The position numbers were made by a program, and so were the translations under genes. From assembly GCA_023053545.1 (NCBI GenBank), contig JAKZAN010000004.1, positions 7,936,001 through 8,000,000 on the forward strand: DNA of 64,000 bases, in the 5' to 3' direction. Shown here piece by piece: positions 36,252 through 50,700 of this stretch (the stretch's first letter is position 1; each line of letters begins with the position of its first letter). Below the pieces are notes generated by a model, which was not told where the DNA came from, made no database searches, and saw only the letters and a list, made by a program, of their open reading frames with translations. The stretch comes from Lepidurus packardi (taxonomy: Eukaryota > Arthropoda > Branchiopoda > Notostraca > Triopsidae).

Positions 36252-39200
36252 ATGGACTACTCGTACTTGAATCATGCAGCAGCAGGTGCTCCTACTTTCG
36301 ACCCATCCTCGTGTACATTTACCACGGGGATGGACAGTTCTTCCGCGCTAAGTTCGATGCAGTGCAGTTATAATGACTTGACTTCTTGCGCCCAAATGCC
36401 CAATTATCGCTATGGCACCATGAGCTCTCGGGCTGGTGGTTATCCAAATCCTGCCTGTACTTCTTCTATGTCGGTCTCCATGGCCATGGGGATGTCCATG
36501 TCCGCACGCGGTCCAGGTAACCAGCATCAGGATCTTCAGGTTCCTGGTCGCACCTTCCACCACATGAACTTACAAGGTAACAATAATTCCTTCTAGGCTT
36601 CCGGAAATGTGCTTGAATCCGTTTTGCAAAATGTACCTTGCACTTAACCTTTTAAGGTATAAGTAAAACGACGTTGCGGTGGTCGGCGACCACGGCAAGA
36701 AGTCCGTAAGGCGAGTGGACTTGATGTCTGGCCCGGCCGGGGATTTTGTAGGGCTCGGGGCTTATGAGTCTTTTTTTCGTTCTGTAGTTCCTCGACTTCA
36801 TGATAAGCTTATAACCTGATCACAGGCCGCCATAACTCGGTGGCGGACGACATTAACCCAGTTAGCTCTGGAACCAGCGCCCCAAATAATTGAATCGCCT
36901 GGCCCAAGTTATCGACAATAATTGGGTTTGCCAGCCAGGTCGCTCCTTAGCTTCTTGGTACATGGCTGCCACCGCAACTTCTGTTTCCAGTCTCCTAATT
37001 TTCTAATTCAACTCACACAAACCGAAACTCCAAACAGCTCCATACCATCTATAATATACCACGGAGGCAATCCAGTTATAAGGCCTCAGTTTACTCACAG
37101 CTCTTCCCAAGACGCTCACGAACGAACCCAACCAACCTTAACACCTTATTCATGCAATGCCATTAAAATATCTAATACTCAAAAAACGCATTGACATACA
37201 ATTTGACCTTTCAATTGCAGGAGGACTTTCTCCATACAAGATGTACGGTACTGGAGATATGTCGATGGGAGTTGTCAGCTCAGTCGGGGGTTTAGGCAGT
37301 TTGGCCGAAAAACGTAAGCAACGACGGATTCGAACTACTTTTTCCAGCGCTCAGTTAAAGGTGAGAAATATTTACTTAGCTACTTCAGTCCTATCTTAGA
37401 GTGAAAATACCTGCTTTAGAGCAAATCTACGTTAGACCAAACGCTCTAACGTCAGTAAATTTCCAGAGCAAGTCACTCTAAAACAGAAAAATTTTCGCTC
37501 TAAGACAAAACTACTTATAGCATTGAATACATTATTTTGAAGCAAGAAAAGGCCAAGAAAGTAAGAAAAATTAACATAATTTGTGTGTGAAAATTTAGGA
37601 ACTCGAAAGAGCGTTTCAAGAGACGCATTATCCGGATATTTACACCCGGGAGGAAATCGCTATGAAAATCGACCTCACGGAAGCTCGTGTTCAGGTTCGT
37701 GTGCATTACTTCCTCCACAATAACTGATCTCTATATCCGCAATTGAAAATGTGACAAGGTGGTCACGTGCTTGACAAGAACCACGTATTCATAGGGCCCC
37801 CGAAATGATAAGCGTTCATTTTGCACGTGGCCCTCTTGTCCCCAATGTTCCTACATCCTAACTATTCACCCCTCCGTGTCATTACGTTTCCATTACTGAC
37901 TAGGGCTTTTCCTGCTTGTACACCCGCAAGATGAACAGCTAAAACCCACAGCCCACCCCTTTTTCAATCCCAAAAGCGCGGCAACCTAACATCCCGACAC
38001 CATAACACCCTCCCTCTTATGCTTCCTTTGTTGTTGTTGCAACAATAACCAGACAGCACAAGTTGATCCTCGGGAGGATTACTTTCCAGTTTATATATTG
38101 CCGCTCCAGTATAAGCCTGAGCGAGCATGTTTTATATTGTTGCCTGTTTCGGGAGTGTGTCAAGGGACGTCCCAAGACGCTACGTCTTGCTCAATTGCCT
38201 AATGGACCTGTATACTTTACCATTGGTTTTACTTGGTCAGTCTACGACCCCCGAGTCTCTCACGACTTGTCTCGAATTGAATAACGTGAGAAACACCTCA
38301 AAGTCAACTTATCCAAACTCCTTGTTTTACTCCTTTTTCGATCACTAGGCTCATACTAGGACAGTATTTCTTTGCGTTAAAGTTATTTCAAGGCTAATTG
38401 CAATGCTATGATGTCCATGAGGAGGCAAGGGGAGAGATTATGCTAATGACGGTACTCAAACTCGAACTCGGTGGGCCTTACCATCATGTCTCTGCTCTTG
38501 TTATGGTTGCTAATCATTTCGTTATGGGAAGCCCACGCCTACTTCCTCTCCCGGGGTCCTTTCTGCACCGTTCGCCCGCCTTATAGATTATGCATGATGT
38601 TCTGGAAAGATTGTCAAGTCAAGTGAAGAAAATATCCTGCTTGCTCTCCTCTTTGGATGTCGGATAGCTTGTAGCATAGCGAATTGGGGTTCGTGGCAAT
38701 GGCAACATACTCACTATCACTCTCTCTCTCTGTGCCCTGTATATTACTCGCCTACTTGGCATCCCTAAGACTTAAGACAAGAGACACAAGTGCTTGGCGA
38801 AGCTGTCAACTGGCTGGTTGACAGAAAAGACTCATTAATCTCAAGATCGAAGCTTGTGCAAGGGCTTTTAGATCGCTCTTTTCTCCTTTTTCTTCCGAAA
38901 CGAGACGAGAAGGAACGAAACGGCTGGATGGATGCACAAGATACTGATGCGTGACACCATGTTGGCACAATGTTTGGTGTGACAGAAGGTGTCATTAGAC
39001 CATTAAAGCCCCGGTTGTGCTGGTGACCTCCGACCTGCAACAAGAAAAAGGCAGGGGGTCGTCAAGCTCGGCTAACTCCTTGGTTTCCATTTCTACAGCA
39101 TCCCATATGGCCACCATCTTCGCCGCGCCGACTGTTCGATTGGTTTTCAATCGCAAATGCGCAGTATTGTATATACATAAACTCCCTGTCCCGGTTTTCC

Positions 39201-40588
39201 AAACAGTGAATAAAAAAAGAGAACATTAAGTTAACCGTGAATGCAAAGGTTGATAGACCAGGCTTCGGGGCAGTTTAGTCGAGACTCAAAGAAAAACTAA
39301 ACAGCGCCTTATGGGGGTTGGGACGCGGGTGACATGGATGAAAGCTAATTCACGGGGACAGTGTAGCAAAACATGCGACGGGGAGGTGAAGGAGGGTAAG
39401 CTATTCGATTGATGATGTTAAAAAAAGAGAGAACGAGGGTGACGCTGCAAATCCTTTCTGCTAACACGGTCATGGCTCATAGAATTTGTTGCCTAACACC
39501 CACCGGGACCACCTGTCAACTTGTACACATGTTAACCATCACATCAGATGTACACAACTTTTGAAACATCTTAATATCTTCCAAAAAGAACTTTATGTTG
39601 GCCTTCGGAATCCTAATTGTTAAATACCAACCCACATTCACCCCACGTTTACTTTCTCGAAAATACCTCGTATTCTCTTTCTTTTAAAGACTGAATTGTA
39701 TTGACTCTTTAGGATGTTTAAACGATGACTCGATTTCCTTTTTACGCTCTTAATAATGAAAAACTTCCTATTTTTGGGGTATTATAGGTGTGGTTTCAGA
39801 ACCGTCGAGCGAAATTCCGTAAGCAAGAGCGTTTGACGCAACAGAAGAGTAACTCCACCAACAACAATAGCAACAGTGCTGCGAACTCACCGAATGCCAA
39901 AAGTGAGTCCAATAAAGACTCGAATAATAGCGGTAAAGATGGTTCGGGATCAAATAACAGCTCAAAGACTACCTCAGCAACGGAAACTAAAGTCAATGGT
40001 AAGTGATAGTTATAGTACGAACGTTTAGAGATCGATTATTTTTTTCCGAGTACTTCTCCAACACACATGTATCCTGGATTAAAGCGAGAAGCGAGAGAGA
40101 GAAACAGGGAGAGAGATAGTAAGAGATTCGTGGTGGGGGAGAAACTCAGAGACATTAACCAAGATGGACGATGATGCTTGGGCCCTTTTGGCCACTTTCA
40201 AAAATGAGATGGACTTGCGGAGGGGTCTATTGGCTTTTTCCTCTACTTGCTGCATCCACCATAGAACATAGATCATATTTTATATCCATATACAAGCCCT
40301 TTTTACGTCTAATATTTCCATTCACTCATGCGAAGCGTTTCGTTCTTTTCCATTTTTGCAGTGTTGAATAGCTCCGAAGAATCGCCCGCGCTCAAATGGA
40401 CTTCGCAAACAAGCACAGGAACGGGTTCAAGCTCGCCCCCGACTTCCAACAATGCGCTCATCAATTCCTTGCCCAAGAATCCTTCCATTGTCAGTCCAAA
40501 TGTTCAATCCTATTACAATACCGGCTTATTGCACCCTCATTCGGCCATGTTTGGTAATGACTTATCCAAATCCTTGCCGAACTACTAA
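36252..40588 (+). CDS. Phox2: Paired-like homeobox transcription factor Phox2
   Basis: Nuclear homeodomain factor; in vertebrates PHOX2A/B specify autonomic and noradrenergic neurons. Five exons: 36252-36576, 37221-37360, 37599-37694, 39788-39998 and 40362-40588 (332 residues). The start [12 protein letters not shown] mirrors the MEYSYLNSSAY of vertebrate PHOX2. The homeodomain reads [18 protein letters not shown], then [20 protein letters not shown], then [20 protein letters not shown], with Gln at position 50. Introns fall after ...SAQLK and between the RVQ and VWF codons (homeodomain 46/47), the classic paired-class site. The C-terminus is Ser/Asn/Thr-rich, and vertebrate-type poly-Ala tracts are absent. 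Intron 3 is about 2.1 kb of non-coding sequence. Confidence 0.96.
37695..39787 (+). other. Phox2 intron 3
   Basis: 2.1 kb intron inside the homeobox. No coding exon or RNA gene is recognised. Frames on both strands are short and overlap each other. CT-rich stretches occur near 38715-38735. Enhancers are possible but nothing specific can be claimed. Confidence 0.5.
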
Positions 40589-43500
40589 CTTTATGGAAAC
40601 AACTCAAAAACACGTTGTAACTTTTAAACACGATAGAACGAACCCTCAAGTCTTATGTCTTGCCCAAATTCTTCATCAAGTCCAAGTCACGTCGTCTCAT
40701 TCTAAAAATGGATGTTTGCTGGTGATGTCGTTGAGCTAGAATGTATACAATGTTAAGTCGCCAGTTCTTAAAAATCTAGTCCACAGTATGCTCGCGCCCT
40801 ATGTTTCATGCTGGTCAATACAATATTTCTGTTCGATTTCATGAAGTTAGTTCCGTGAAGTTAGTTCTGTGACCCATTATTCCAAAGCCCATCCCTAACA
40901 ATCTTTTAAACTAGTCCTTAGCCATTACCTTCAAAATATGCCCAAAGCCCAGTATTTTCAGAATTAAACTTTCGGATGACTTTTGGAATGTTCTAACTCT
41001 AATTCTGCAGAACTAGGGTTACAACGAAATATTCTAAGCATGCTTACAATATTTCTTTTGTAAGTTTAACATTCTAAGCTGCAAAGTGCCTGTACATATT
41101 ATAGTAATACACTAATACTACTATAATATAATTATCATTTCAGTAATTTTACGTTTTGTTATTGGCATAGAAGGTACCCTTTTATTTAATTTTTTTTAAA
41201 TACAAATTTTTTACATTGTAATATTTGAATATAGATATCAAGCCACACTAATGCTATAGTTCTCAGTAAAAACAAAGAAAACTTCTTTTGATACTTTTTT
41301 TTTGTTCTTGCGAAAGTTGTTTTTCAGAGAATGTCAATGCTAAAGTAATAAGACAAACCTGGCCAGGGGTCACTCGATTTCCTGCGTTAACCTGTTTTTT
41401 TTTGGGTGTACGTATGTCTGTCAAATGATTGACATTGACGTTTGGCAACAGACTTATTGTTGGATTTCTTCACTACAAACCTATAGTAGCTCTCTAGTCA
41501 ACCAAGTGAAAGCTCCTTACAATACACAAGACTTGTCTGCATCCGTCTGGAATAAAGCTTTCGATGACATTGAGTACTAGAGTTGCATACGGCAGATCGG
41601 AGACGCTCAAAAATGCAAAAGCTTCGAAACTTATACAGGAGGGGAACAGGCTAAAGCAAGCGAGAGAATTGCCTAGGGAGGGGATTTAAAAAATCTCAAA
41701 AGATTCGGGCAAAAAATGCTGGGGATGTACAAAGATCGATGGGGAACCTATATCAATGGAGGCTATGGTCGCAGACTGTCCAATGAACTGTTCTCTCCAA
41801 GACGCTTGTGATGTCCTTCGTTCACAGTTTGGGCGCCGTCCACCAATCGCCGAATTTCGTTGGTCTTGGCACAGATGAGTGCCAGCAAGAACAAAAGGAC
41901 TTCCAAACTGATAAGGTACAACTATGTATTGGGAGGTTGAATTGCACTTGGAAAATGACCAGCATTAGGATAACCTGTTCCGCTTTCTGGCACCAGATGC
42001 TTGTGTTATTTTACCATTTGCGCCAAGTAAAAACCATCAACCCTTGTCCCCAGCAATACTGTAAACATGAAAAGAACCCTTTTTCGCAATATATAAATAC
42101 TACAATAGCCACCCCTTTACGACTTTTGGATAACTCTTCGATTGTTGTCCCAATCAAGTACTCTCATCCGTCTCGTAAAGAGCAGCGGGAAAGAAAAGCG
42201 TCCCCTTTTACCGCCCTCCGACTTAAACCTCCCAACTCCTAACCTCCCTTTTAGCAATCGCTCTCGAACGTCTCCTGGACCACGCCCACTTGTCGTTACT
42301 AACCTGATTATCGCACCCCCTCTATATACGCTTTTGGTATTCTTGTAGTTACAAGACGGGCCAAACATCTCGCTGCACGAAACATCTCGAGAGAGAAGGA
42401 CCAGACAGTATACGCTACACATAAGATAACAGCCAAAGAGAGGAGAGAGCAGAGAGAAAAAATCCCCCATTTACCCTCGAAACTCGAACAAAGGTCTATT
42501 CAGCCACAAAGAACAAGGAAATCAAGTCTCCAGCCTCGAACAGGGTCGACCAAAGGACTCAAAAGAGCAAAAAAGAGAAAATAATAATAAGTATAACTGA
42601 TATGGCACGCTCAATACATACGAAAGCATAAAAACAATTTGGCTATGTGATCAGATAAGGACAAAACAGAAAGAAATTTTAGGAATTAGAGGCTGCGAAT
42701 TGAAAACTTTTGACGTTCGATGCTTGGCAATTTGCAAATCATGCAATTGAAAGACGAAACCCGGGACTTTGGTAAATAGTTTTCCCATGAAGAGAAAAAG
42801 AAGGGGGGTGCCCGTCAGGTTTTATGGGGCGTGTATGGTTCGGCATGAAAGCGAGCAAAAGTCGGAGGGAAATGGTTAGGGTTTAGAATATTGAGAGCGA
42901 GACTGTCGCTGTCGGCTCGTCGATTAGTCTTGTGACGGACTGATTCCATGTTATGATGAGATAGAAGGGGTCAAAATGGGTCATGTTAGGGCAATTGAAC
43001 CCCAGCAAAATGGTCTGGAAAGCTGAGCTCTGAGTAGTAATCGGTCGAAGGAATCCCTTTTTTTTTCTTTCAAAGCAAGTGCCATATTTGCTTGAATAAC
43101 TCGACATTCTGGCAAACGAACTAGAGCGAAAGTTTTATGTCCACTATACAAAAAGTAAATTACGGTTGACTTTGGGGCTTGCAGCAGGGTTGTTCGCATA
43201 CCCATTCGGGTTAGTGAGTATAAGCAAAACAAAGTACATTGAACTCGATTTAGCAAAAGGTTTTATTGCAAACGGCCTACTCAGATTGGTCAAGGTTGTT
43301 CTTGTTGTTGACCCGTTTGCAATCTCGGCTTTGGGTTACAACCCCGGCAAAACTTCTGTCCGTTTCCCTTCGTCGGACTTTTAACTTTGCCCTTTTGAGA
43401 TCGCCCTTAATTGACAAGGACGACAATTTCAACATTATATGGCTCCTGGCCTTTTAAAAACGCCAAGCCAGTCGCTCCACAACAATGTTAGAGCAATTAC

Positions 43501-44705
43501 TTTAACTGGTTCATACAACCAACTTGTGAGATAAACACGCTATTATACCTACCTGGCAATCGGTTTTACCGTATGACGATAATGACAGTAATGACACTGA
43601 AGTTCTTGAAGGTTGACTTAATTGTCTTATAATTTATACAACTTATACTTAAGTTACCTGAGGATAAGAACGCTGTTTTTTAAGTTTTAGTTTTGGCTAA
43701 TTAATATCACTAAATGAAAATGCGTTGCATTTTCAGTTATTGTTCAGTTGTTGTTGCTTCCTTTAAACGAAACGCTATCTATACGGAAATGCCCGTAATA
43801 GTTCCGGAAAGGACTTATCCGCGCCACCTAGTGGAAGAATTACGAACGCCACATTTGGGACATTCTGTAACTTTAAGGTTTTTCGAAATTCTTACCTTAG
43901 AAGGGAATTCATTATTATATAAGTAAATAAACGAGTGAAAGCCAGTTTTTTCATCGATATAGTTTATAAAAAACACGAACACATTGTACATCAGACTAAA
44001 AAAACCCGTCTTGGCGCTGTACAACAGATACAAATTCCCGGACGGGAAAGAAGGCATGAAGGTATTTTGCATCTGAGCAAGGCGAAACGCAAAATTTCTC
44101 AACGAACACGTTTGGTAGGAGTAAAGGTCCACTCTTCTGCATACAAACGACCCATATTATTATTATTATTATGTATAAAGAACCATTCGAAAACATGATA
44201 CCAAGAGTAGCATGAGGGGGGATAAGGTGGTAGACTGAGGCTACAGACAATTCCGAATGGTAGTCAAAGGGGCAAAACGATGGAAAAAGCTCAGTGAAGG
44301 TGACGACTAGAGTGAGCTGCGAGTTTATAAAACTAGGTTCCCTAATTACCGATCAAGAACACGTGATCAGGTCAACAAGAAGGTAAATTGGTCCCTTGAA
44401 CTTTCAATGATACCCGAAACGGCATGCATTTTACATCTAATACTGTCTCTCTCTCCTTTTTGCTTAACGATTGCTCTCCCTGGCTCTAGTTCAAACATGG
44501 GGAATTATACAAAGAATTGGTCCTGGGTTGATAAGAACTTCTGTACATTACTTTAGAAAACTCTGGCAATAAGTCTTGTAAAACATTTTTTCTTTTCTTT
44601 TTTTTTTCTTTGGCTGTTTTTTTTCCCCAAGTTTTATGCGTCAAGTGTTTTTTCTTCGGTTCAAAAATATCTTCCTTTTCTGGGCTGCGTGGCGGTGAAT
44701 GCCTT
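40589..44705. other. Spacer between the convergent Phox2 and cyclin D genes
   Basis: About 4.1 kb with no supported gene. The left part includes the Phox2 3' UTR and the right part the cyclin D 3' UTR. A 144-codon plus frame at 41808-42242 has no recognisable domain and a composition of random translation. An (ATT)n microsatellite sits at about 44155-44172. Confidence 0.5.
44155..44172. repeat. (ATT)n microsatellite
   Basis: Six tandem ATT units in the Phox2-cyclin D spacer. Confidence 0.7.
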
Positions 44706-47700
44706 TCAAAAATGAATATCTTGGACATCGGTTGGCGTTTCGGGTTGTCCATCGTTTTCCAAATGACTTGTGTGCTTGGAATGGGTAGAGGACAATTTGG
44801 TTGTCATTTGTTGCTGCTGTTGACTTTGCTGCTGGCTGATGGCAGACAATTGGGCAGACATCAGTTGATCTAAGCGTTGCATTAACTTCGCCAGTTCTTG
44901 TACTTCCGTCTCGACTAATTTAGCCAGCAGACTCGAGTGAGCAGCATGGTTGGCACCAAAGGCTGCTCCAATACTTGCTGCAGCAATTAATGACGGCCGG
45001 ACTTGGATAAACTCGGATTCTACAAAAGAAAGTAAAGGGGGAAAAATTAATGAAACTGTAAACTCGATGGAACAATTTGTAAACGAATTCAGCAATAAAA
45101 GTAGTATGTCATCAAGTCAATTCCGTCACTCTTACAAGTTTCTCCCCCCTTTTTCCGCTTTCAATTGACAATTGCCTTTTTTCCTTTCCCAGCAGCTGCG
45201 GAACTGTCTCAATAGGCTCCGGATCAAGAAGAGGATAAGAAAAGAGGGGGGTTATTGTATATTCATGATAAGGCACACATCATACACAACACTTTTGTCG
45301 TGAGGGTTACGTGCCCTCCCCCCTTACCCCAACAAGACGCTGCAGCAGACGCCTTGGAACCTTGGATACACCTGGCCTTGACTCCGCAAGATGTTTTACC
45401 TTTACAGGAACCTTCCTTGTGATCGTAATTGACCCTATGTCAAAAAGCTACTAAGCTCCTCCTTCTATAATATCTATCGCAGGGAAGGAGCGCTAACAAG
45501 CAAGTCCTGTTTGGCCTGCTTCTTAGAGTTTTCCCCTTACCAGTCTTCAAGTTTTTTTTCCTCTACCACTTTGCCACGCAACACCTGGACAAAAGGTATA
45601 TACGACAAGACTTCCGGTCATTTTCTTTAACATGCAACTGTTAGAAACCAAATGTGTAGATCCCCTTACAGGTAAACTCTTGCCTCTTACACGCCAAAAA
45701 GAACTCAACGGTACTCTTTAAATTAAGAAAAAAGAGAACTCCTTTACCGCCACCGGATGTCTTAACGTTTTGCTCTGGCGCTCACCATCTTTTTTCCGAG
45801 ACGGACCCACCAAAAGTTTAATTGGGACTGAAAATTAACGACATCCTCCCTACACCTGTGCTGGCGTTATTACCACCATAAAAAAATTAACGTTTTACGC
45901 TTTCTACACATAGGATCACAGATGCTGGACTTTAGAATAAATACAGAAAATTTCTGTAAGGTTCAGAGCCCCTCACGCACAGATACGTACGCAAAAGAAT
46001 CGTCTGGGAACTTATTCGTTACGAAATATTTCGGAGCCTCCTAACAATCGCGTATGGATATCTCATTGCCCTGGTTATTCGACCGGGTCCTAGGACTCTA
46101 GAAAGCGAACAATACTCGATCAAATTCTCCCCCCTTACCTTCCCATGAGAACTTTTGCATTGAAATTCTCGCACCCTAACATACGACCCAATATACCACC
46201 CAGATATAGGTGAGAATCTGCGCCTCGATCCAAAATCGTTACGTGCCAACAGTCTTAACAGTCGCAACACCTTTTCCTTATAACAGCCTAACAACCATAC
46301 AATCGAATTGTGACAGTCGCACTAGATTTCCCCCCAAAGTGTGACCACATATGAGGAATATAGAAATAGAAGCGAAAACGGTCACTGGTCGCTAGGCCTA
46401 AAAGGAATGAATAGGAAATAATATAGAAATAACAACGTTCTGTTAGTCCTAGTCCATATTATGTCACGTAACCGTGTGAAATTTTTCTTTTCCAGCGCTC
46501 GAAAGATTTTTGGCTTTCAGGCAACAAGGTAGTAATAGTGAGGGGGAAGGAAAAATACGAGTTTTTCCCAGACATCCCATTGCTATACACTTTCTCTCCT
46601 CTCCTACCAAATCTTTTCGCTTAGGTCATTGCATTCTATGGCGGACAAGAAAAACAGCAATCCAGCCTCCTTTTTCTCTTCTTCTCTCCTTCTCTCTCTC
46701 TATCTCTCTCTCTTGCTGGGGCCCTTTACAAGCAGTAGAATCTTAAGCTCGGACCTGCTTTTAAAAATTCCTCCCTAAAAGACACCGCCTTTAATTTTGT
46801 TTTTGCTCCAAGACCAAACAATGCCTGGCCAGGTAAGGTACAGTACAGTGAATTGTCCCATAGCATTGTTACCACGGCAAATCGGTGGCAAACAAGTTTC
46901 ACATGACAAAAAGGTGCTAGCGTGCCTTTTAAACATTCATCACATGTTTGCGCACATTTCCTTTGGCATTTGCAGGGGCCTTAACCCGTTCGACGTGAAA
47001 AGTTCTAACCCGACCCACAACCATTCTGTATAAGGTACCAGGGGTTTCCTCTACGCAGCATAACAAAGTTCAGACACCCTTATGTCCTGTTAGATTTAAA
47101 AGGCTAAAATATAAGGGGGGTTATTCACACCTGCCTACGTTATATACTCCTACGTCCTTCCGCGACGCCTATGGTAGTAGTATTACTATACAGTATATAC
47201 GCTTACACCTGGACCACGTGGCATCGCCTTCCATTTTTAAATCCCCGTCTGCCTCGCCTTGGGGCCCTTAAAAACCCCTAGGTTCAAAGGTAACCAGTTT
47301 TGGTCCATGAGGTTCCTGAATTGACTGAATCGAACTAGCACCTGGACGCCACAATCGCGACGTCGTCATAGTATTACTATAGGTCCCCAGGACCGTCTGC
47401 CCCGTCAAGGCCTATTGTAATGTTACGCTGCAGACGTCTCCAGGAAGTTCTTGAACTTCAAACTCTTTTGACTGGCACACAAAAGGCATGCAATGACCGG
47501 CTGCCTATCTTACACAATTATTTTCTTGAAGGAGCTCGTCTTTACACGATAGTTCCACCAGCAGGCCTTTAACCCCCGGTACTATGATCTCTGTCTAACT
47601 TTTCGTTTTCCTCGTATCAGAAAGTTCCTTGGATATATCTAAAGTATCTCTTACATGCATCACAATCCCGTTCAAAGAGAAATCATCAAAACGTAAACAA

Positions 47701-50700
47701 CAGAATTGACAGAGGGGAGTTTAGAATCATGAGGAATCCATGTGCGCATTGCAATGCACCCTACACTACACAACAAGTCGGGTAAGGATAGGTAGTAGCT
47801 TAGGCTGTTGGCAACTCACCCTTTTGATCCGTGATAGTCTGTCCTCACATCTGCCCATATCAAGCAGATGTGTTTAACAAAATTGCGATTAGCCAAGTCC
47901 ACTTTTATTTAGTAAATATAGCAAGTCCTAAAGCTAAAAGAGAACCACCCAAGGATTGAAATTCTCTACTAAATTGGTTCACCTTGCCAATGACCTGGCT
48001 CAGGAAAGGGATTCTGCATTGCAACGTTCTCAACTTGTCTTATCTCGGTTAGATAAATAGCCCTTAATTAGACCACCGCGAGCTCCCCCATGGACCTTTT
48101 TGGAGTTCCCTTTTTCCCCTTATGAAATCAGGTTATCTCTTGGCTAGCTTTAACAGAGGATCTTGAGCAACATGACTAGCTTGGCAAACCAAACAGGTGC
48201 TCAGCGAGATTGCCACGTGGGACCCAAAGTACAGAATACAGAACCTTTTTTAGTTCCTTTTTTCCTTTTAAAATTAGGGGGGAAAAAGAATCACCTCAAC
48301 TAAAACCTGTCGTCAGCAGACAACATATGGAGGAATGTCTGTCTATTTTTTGCCCCATCTTGTTTAACAAAGGCCTCCCACAAAAAGAATAGAAACACGC
48401 AATCTGAGCCTCTAAGTATAGTCAATGGCTGCTTCGGGCTGGCTGATATGAATAAGGAAGGAGAGCCACTGCTACGCGCTTTGGTTCATCGGACGTGGGG
48501 GAGAGAATTTCGAACAATGAACGATAGGGGTGGAGAATTTTTGCAGTGAATACCAGGGGTCTCTGAGTGAAGTGATGTGCTGGCGCGTGCCCCTGCCCGT
48601 CCCCCATCACCTATGACTCCATCCCCAGGTGCTGCAGCTGCTCAGCAATAACGATCTTATACTGCGCTGGCATGTACCTAACTTGTTCTGCATCGCAGAC
48701 CACTTTCTCTGCGTCGTTCCGATAACCAATCACTATTGGCACTAGGCCAGAATCTAGGTTTCTTACGATTCTTATACACCCCAGTTTGATAACTCGGAAA
48801 GTCTCCCAAGTGTCCCTTAATGTAAGGGCGATTAGTGAGAATTTCTGCGCCACTCTCTATGCAATGAAGGGCGACAAGGGGGGAGAGATGCTCTATTGTG
48901 AAACCATGAATGGATGCCAAAAGGGACAGATGCGTCGTTCATAGACATACACAACGGTGTGTACAGGACCCCCTAGACAAGACCGACGTCTACGACGCCC
49001 TTTTCTTGAGCCATTGCACCTTTACTTCCTTTTGTTACTCTATCCAACTTCTTCCCCATGCTGCAAGACGTCGCAAGGGGTGAATGCCATCAAACAGGCA
49101 CATAGTAGAGCGGTAACAGTGGAGCGAATCCAACCGATGTCTTCTACGCGATCAAAGAAAGAATCGCAACACAAATAGGCATAGCATTTCTTTGCAGCCT
49201 TCCTTTTTCGCACCTGGACTTGTTCATCCTGTATCTTGTATTGCAGCAATACACGGAGTACCTATCACCTATACTGCCCTTGTCAAAGGGCTTAATAATA
49301 TAATCTCACACTAATACCTCGTTATCTAGCTCAAATTAATTAACTATTTTTTAGATTCCATTGTTAAGTACCGCAGTAAAATGTCTTCCGATTCGTGTAG
49401 AGGAATTACACGTTTCCAAGGTAAGGTCAAACAAGAAAATTTTTTTAAACAATTCTGTGGACTCTCTCGTCTGTCTGGACAATACCTAAAAGGGACTTTT
49501 GATTGGGGCTCTTGGGTTGGTGCCGGGAAACAAAGGGACACCCCCCCCTTTTTTTTTCTCAGGCGAAACTCTATTCTCTCAAGGTATGGCCGCTTAAGAG
49601 ATTTCGAAAGCAAAGCTGAGGGCATACACATACACATAGCCACCAACCACTACCACCACCAAGCCAGACCTAAACTATTCAGGGAAGGTTATAAGAGGAA
49701 GTCTTTAATAGGGAACCATATGCTGCATTGCTGATGGCTGTTTTGGTGCGCACGAACTGCAGGTTCTTCCTTTGGCTTTTGGGAAAGAAAAAGAACGAAA
49801 AACGAACAAAAGCCTGGCCAAGACGTTTGTCGAACCATGGGGTCCAAAAAGCGCGCAAAAGCAAGCAGGTTCATGAACCATGGATCTCGGAAAACGTCTG
49901 TGGAATCCGTCGTTCTTTGTTTTGCGGCCTGACCTTCGACCTTATACTATCCGGAAGCCGCACCCTTGCTACCCCGACGTTGACCTTTCACCTTACCTTC
50001 TTCTTCCTCACAACAATACTTGAACACCCTTTTTATTTCAAATAGACTACCAAAATGACAACTTTTTGCTCAGCGTACAATCTGAGGAAGAAGCTTTGGA
50101 GGCAAAAATCAGAAGTCAAAACTTCTGAAGGCAACTTGGGACATTCCTATGAATAGGTCCAAACGTTTTCTTCTATCTCTCGTTCCATTCAAGGTGATCT
50201 CTCCAGATCTCCTAACGAGTTATTGTCCTGCGCATTAAGGACCTCCCTGGTAGTTCTCCGGACGTCGGGGTGTCGACAAAAAAATAAAGATAGAAAAAGA
50301 GCTCCAGAAAACCCTTTGAGAGCTTTTGCTAAAGGTCTGTCACACTTTAAACTACTCGAATGTCGCGATAAAAGGGAGGCACTTTGCATGAAAAAGACGT
50401 CTTGTTTCCTCCATTTCCTTTTTTTTTTTTTTTTTCGTTTTTAACTAAACTCCCCAAACACCAAACTAACCTAACTGCATTCTTGCCTTGTAACCATCTT
50501 GGGTTGGGTTTTTGGTCAGCTCTCAAAGTCATGGGCAGTTCCAAGATCTGTTGCTGTTACTATCCAATTCAAAGTATGGGCTTCGCCGGTGTGTAAAGAC
50601 CATTGACGAGTTAACCCCTCTCACCTTTTTCTCTTGTTTTCGAATCGTGGGATGATATGTTCGAGTTCAAAACTCTTGTAAAAAAAAAAAAAAAATGAAA

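Noticed and set aside
41808-42242. 144-codon plus-strand frame between Phox2 and cyclin D
   Set aside because: No recognisable motif; overlapping frames of similar length exist on the other strand.
46675-46715. CT-rich run in cyclin D intron 3 as a possible regulatory or splicing element
   Set aside because: Ordinary pyrimidine microsatellite; nothing ties it to a splice site.
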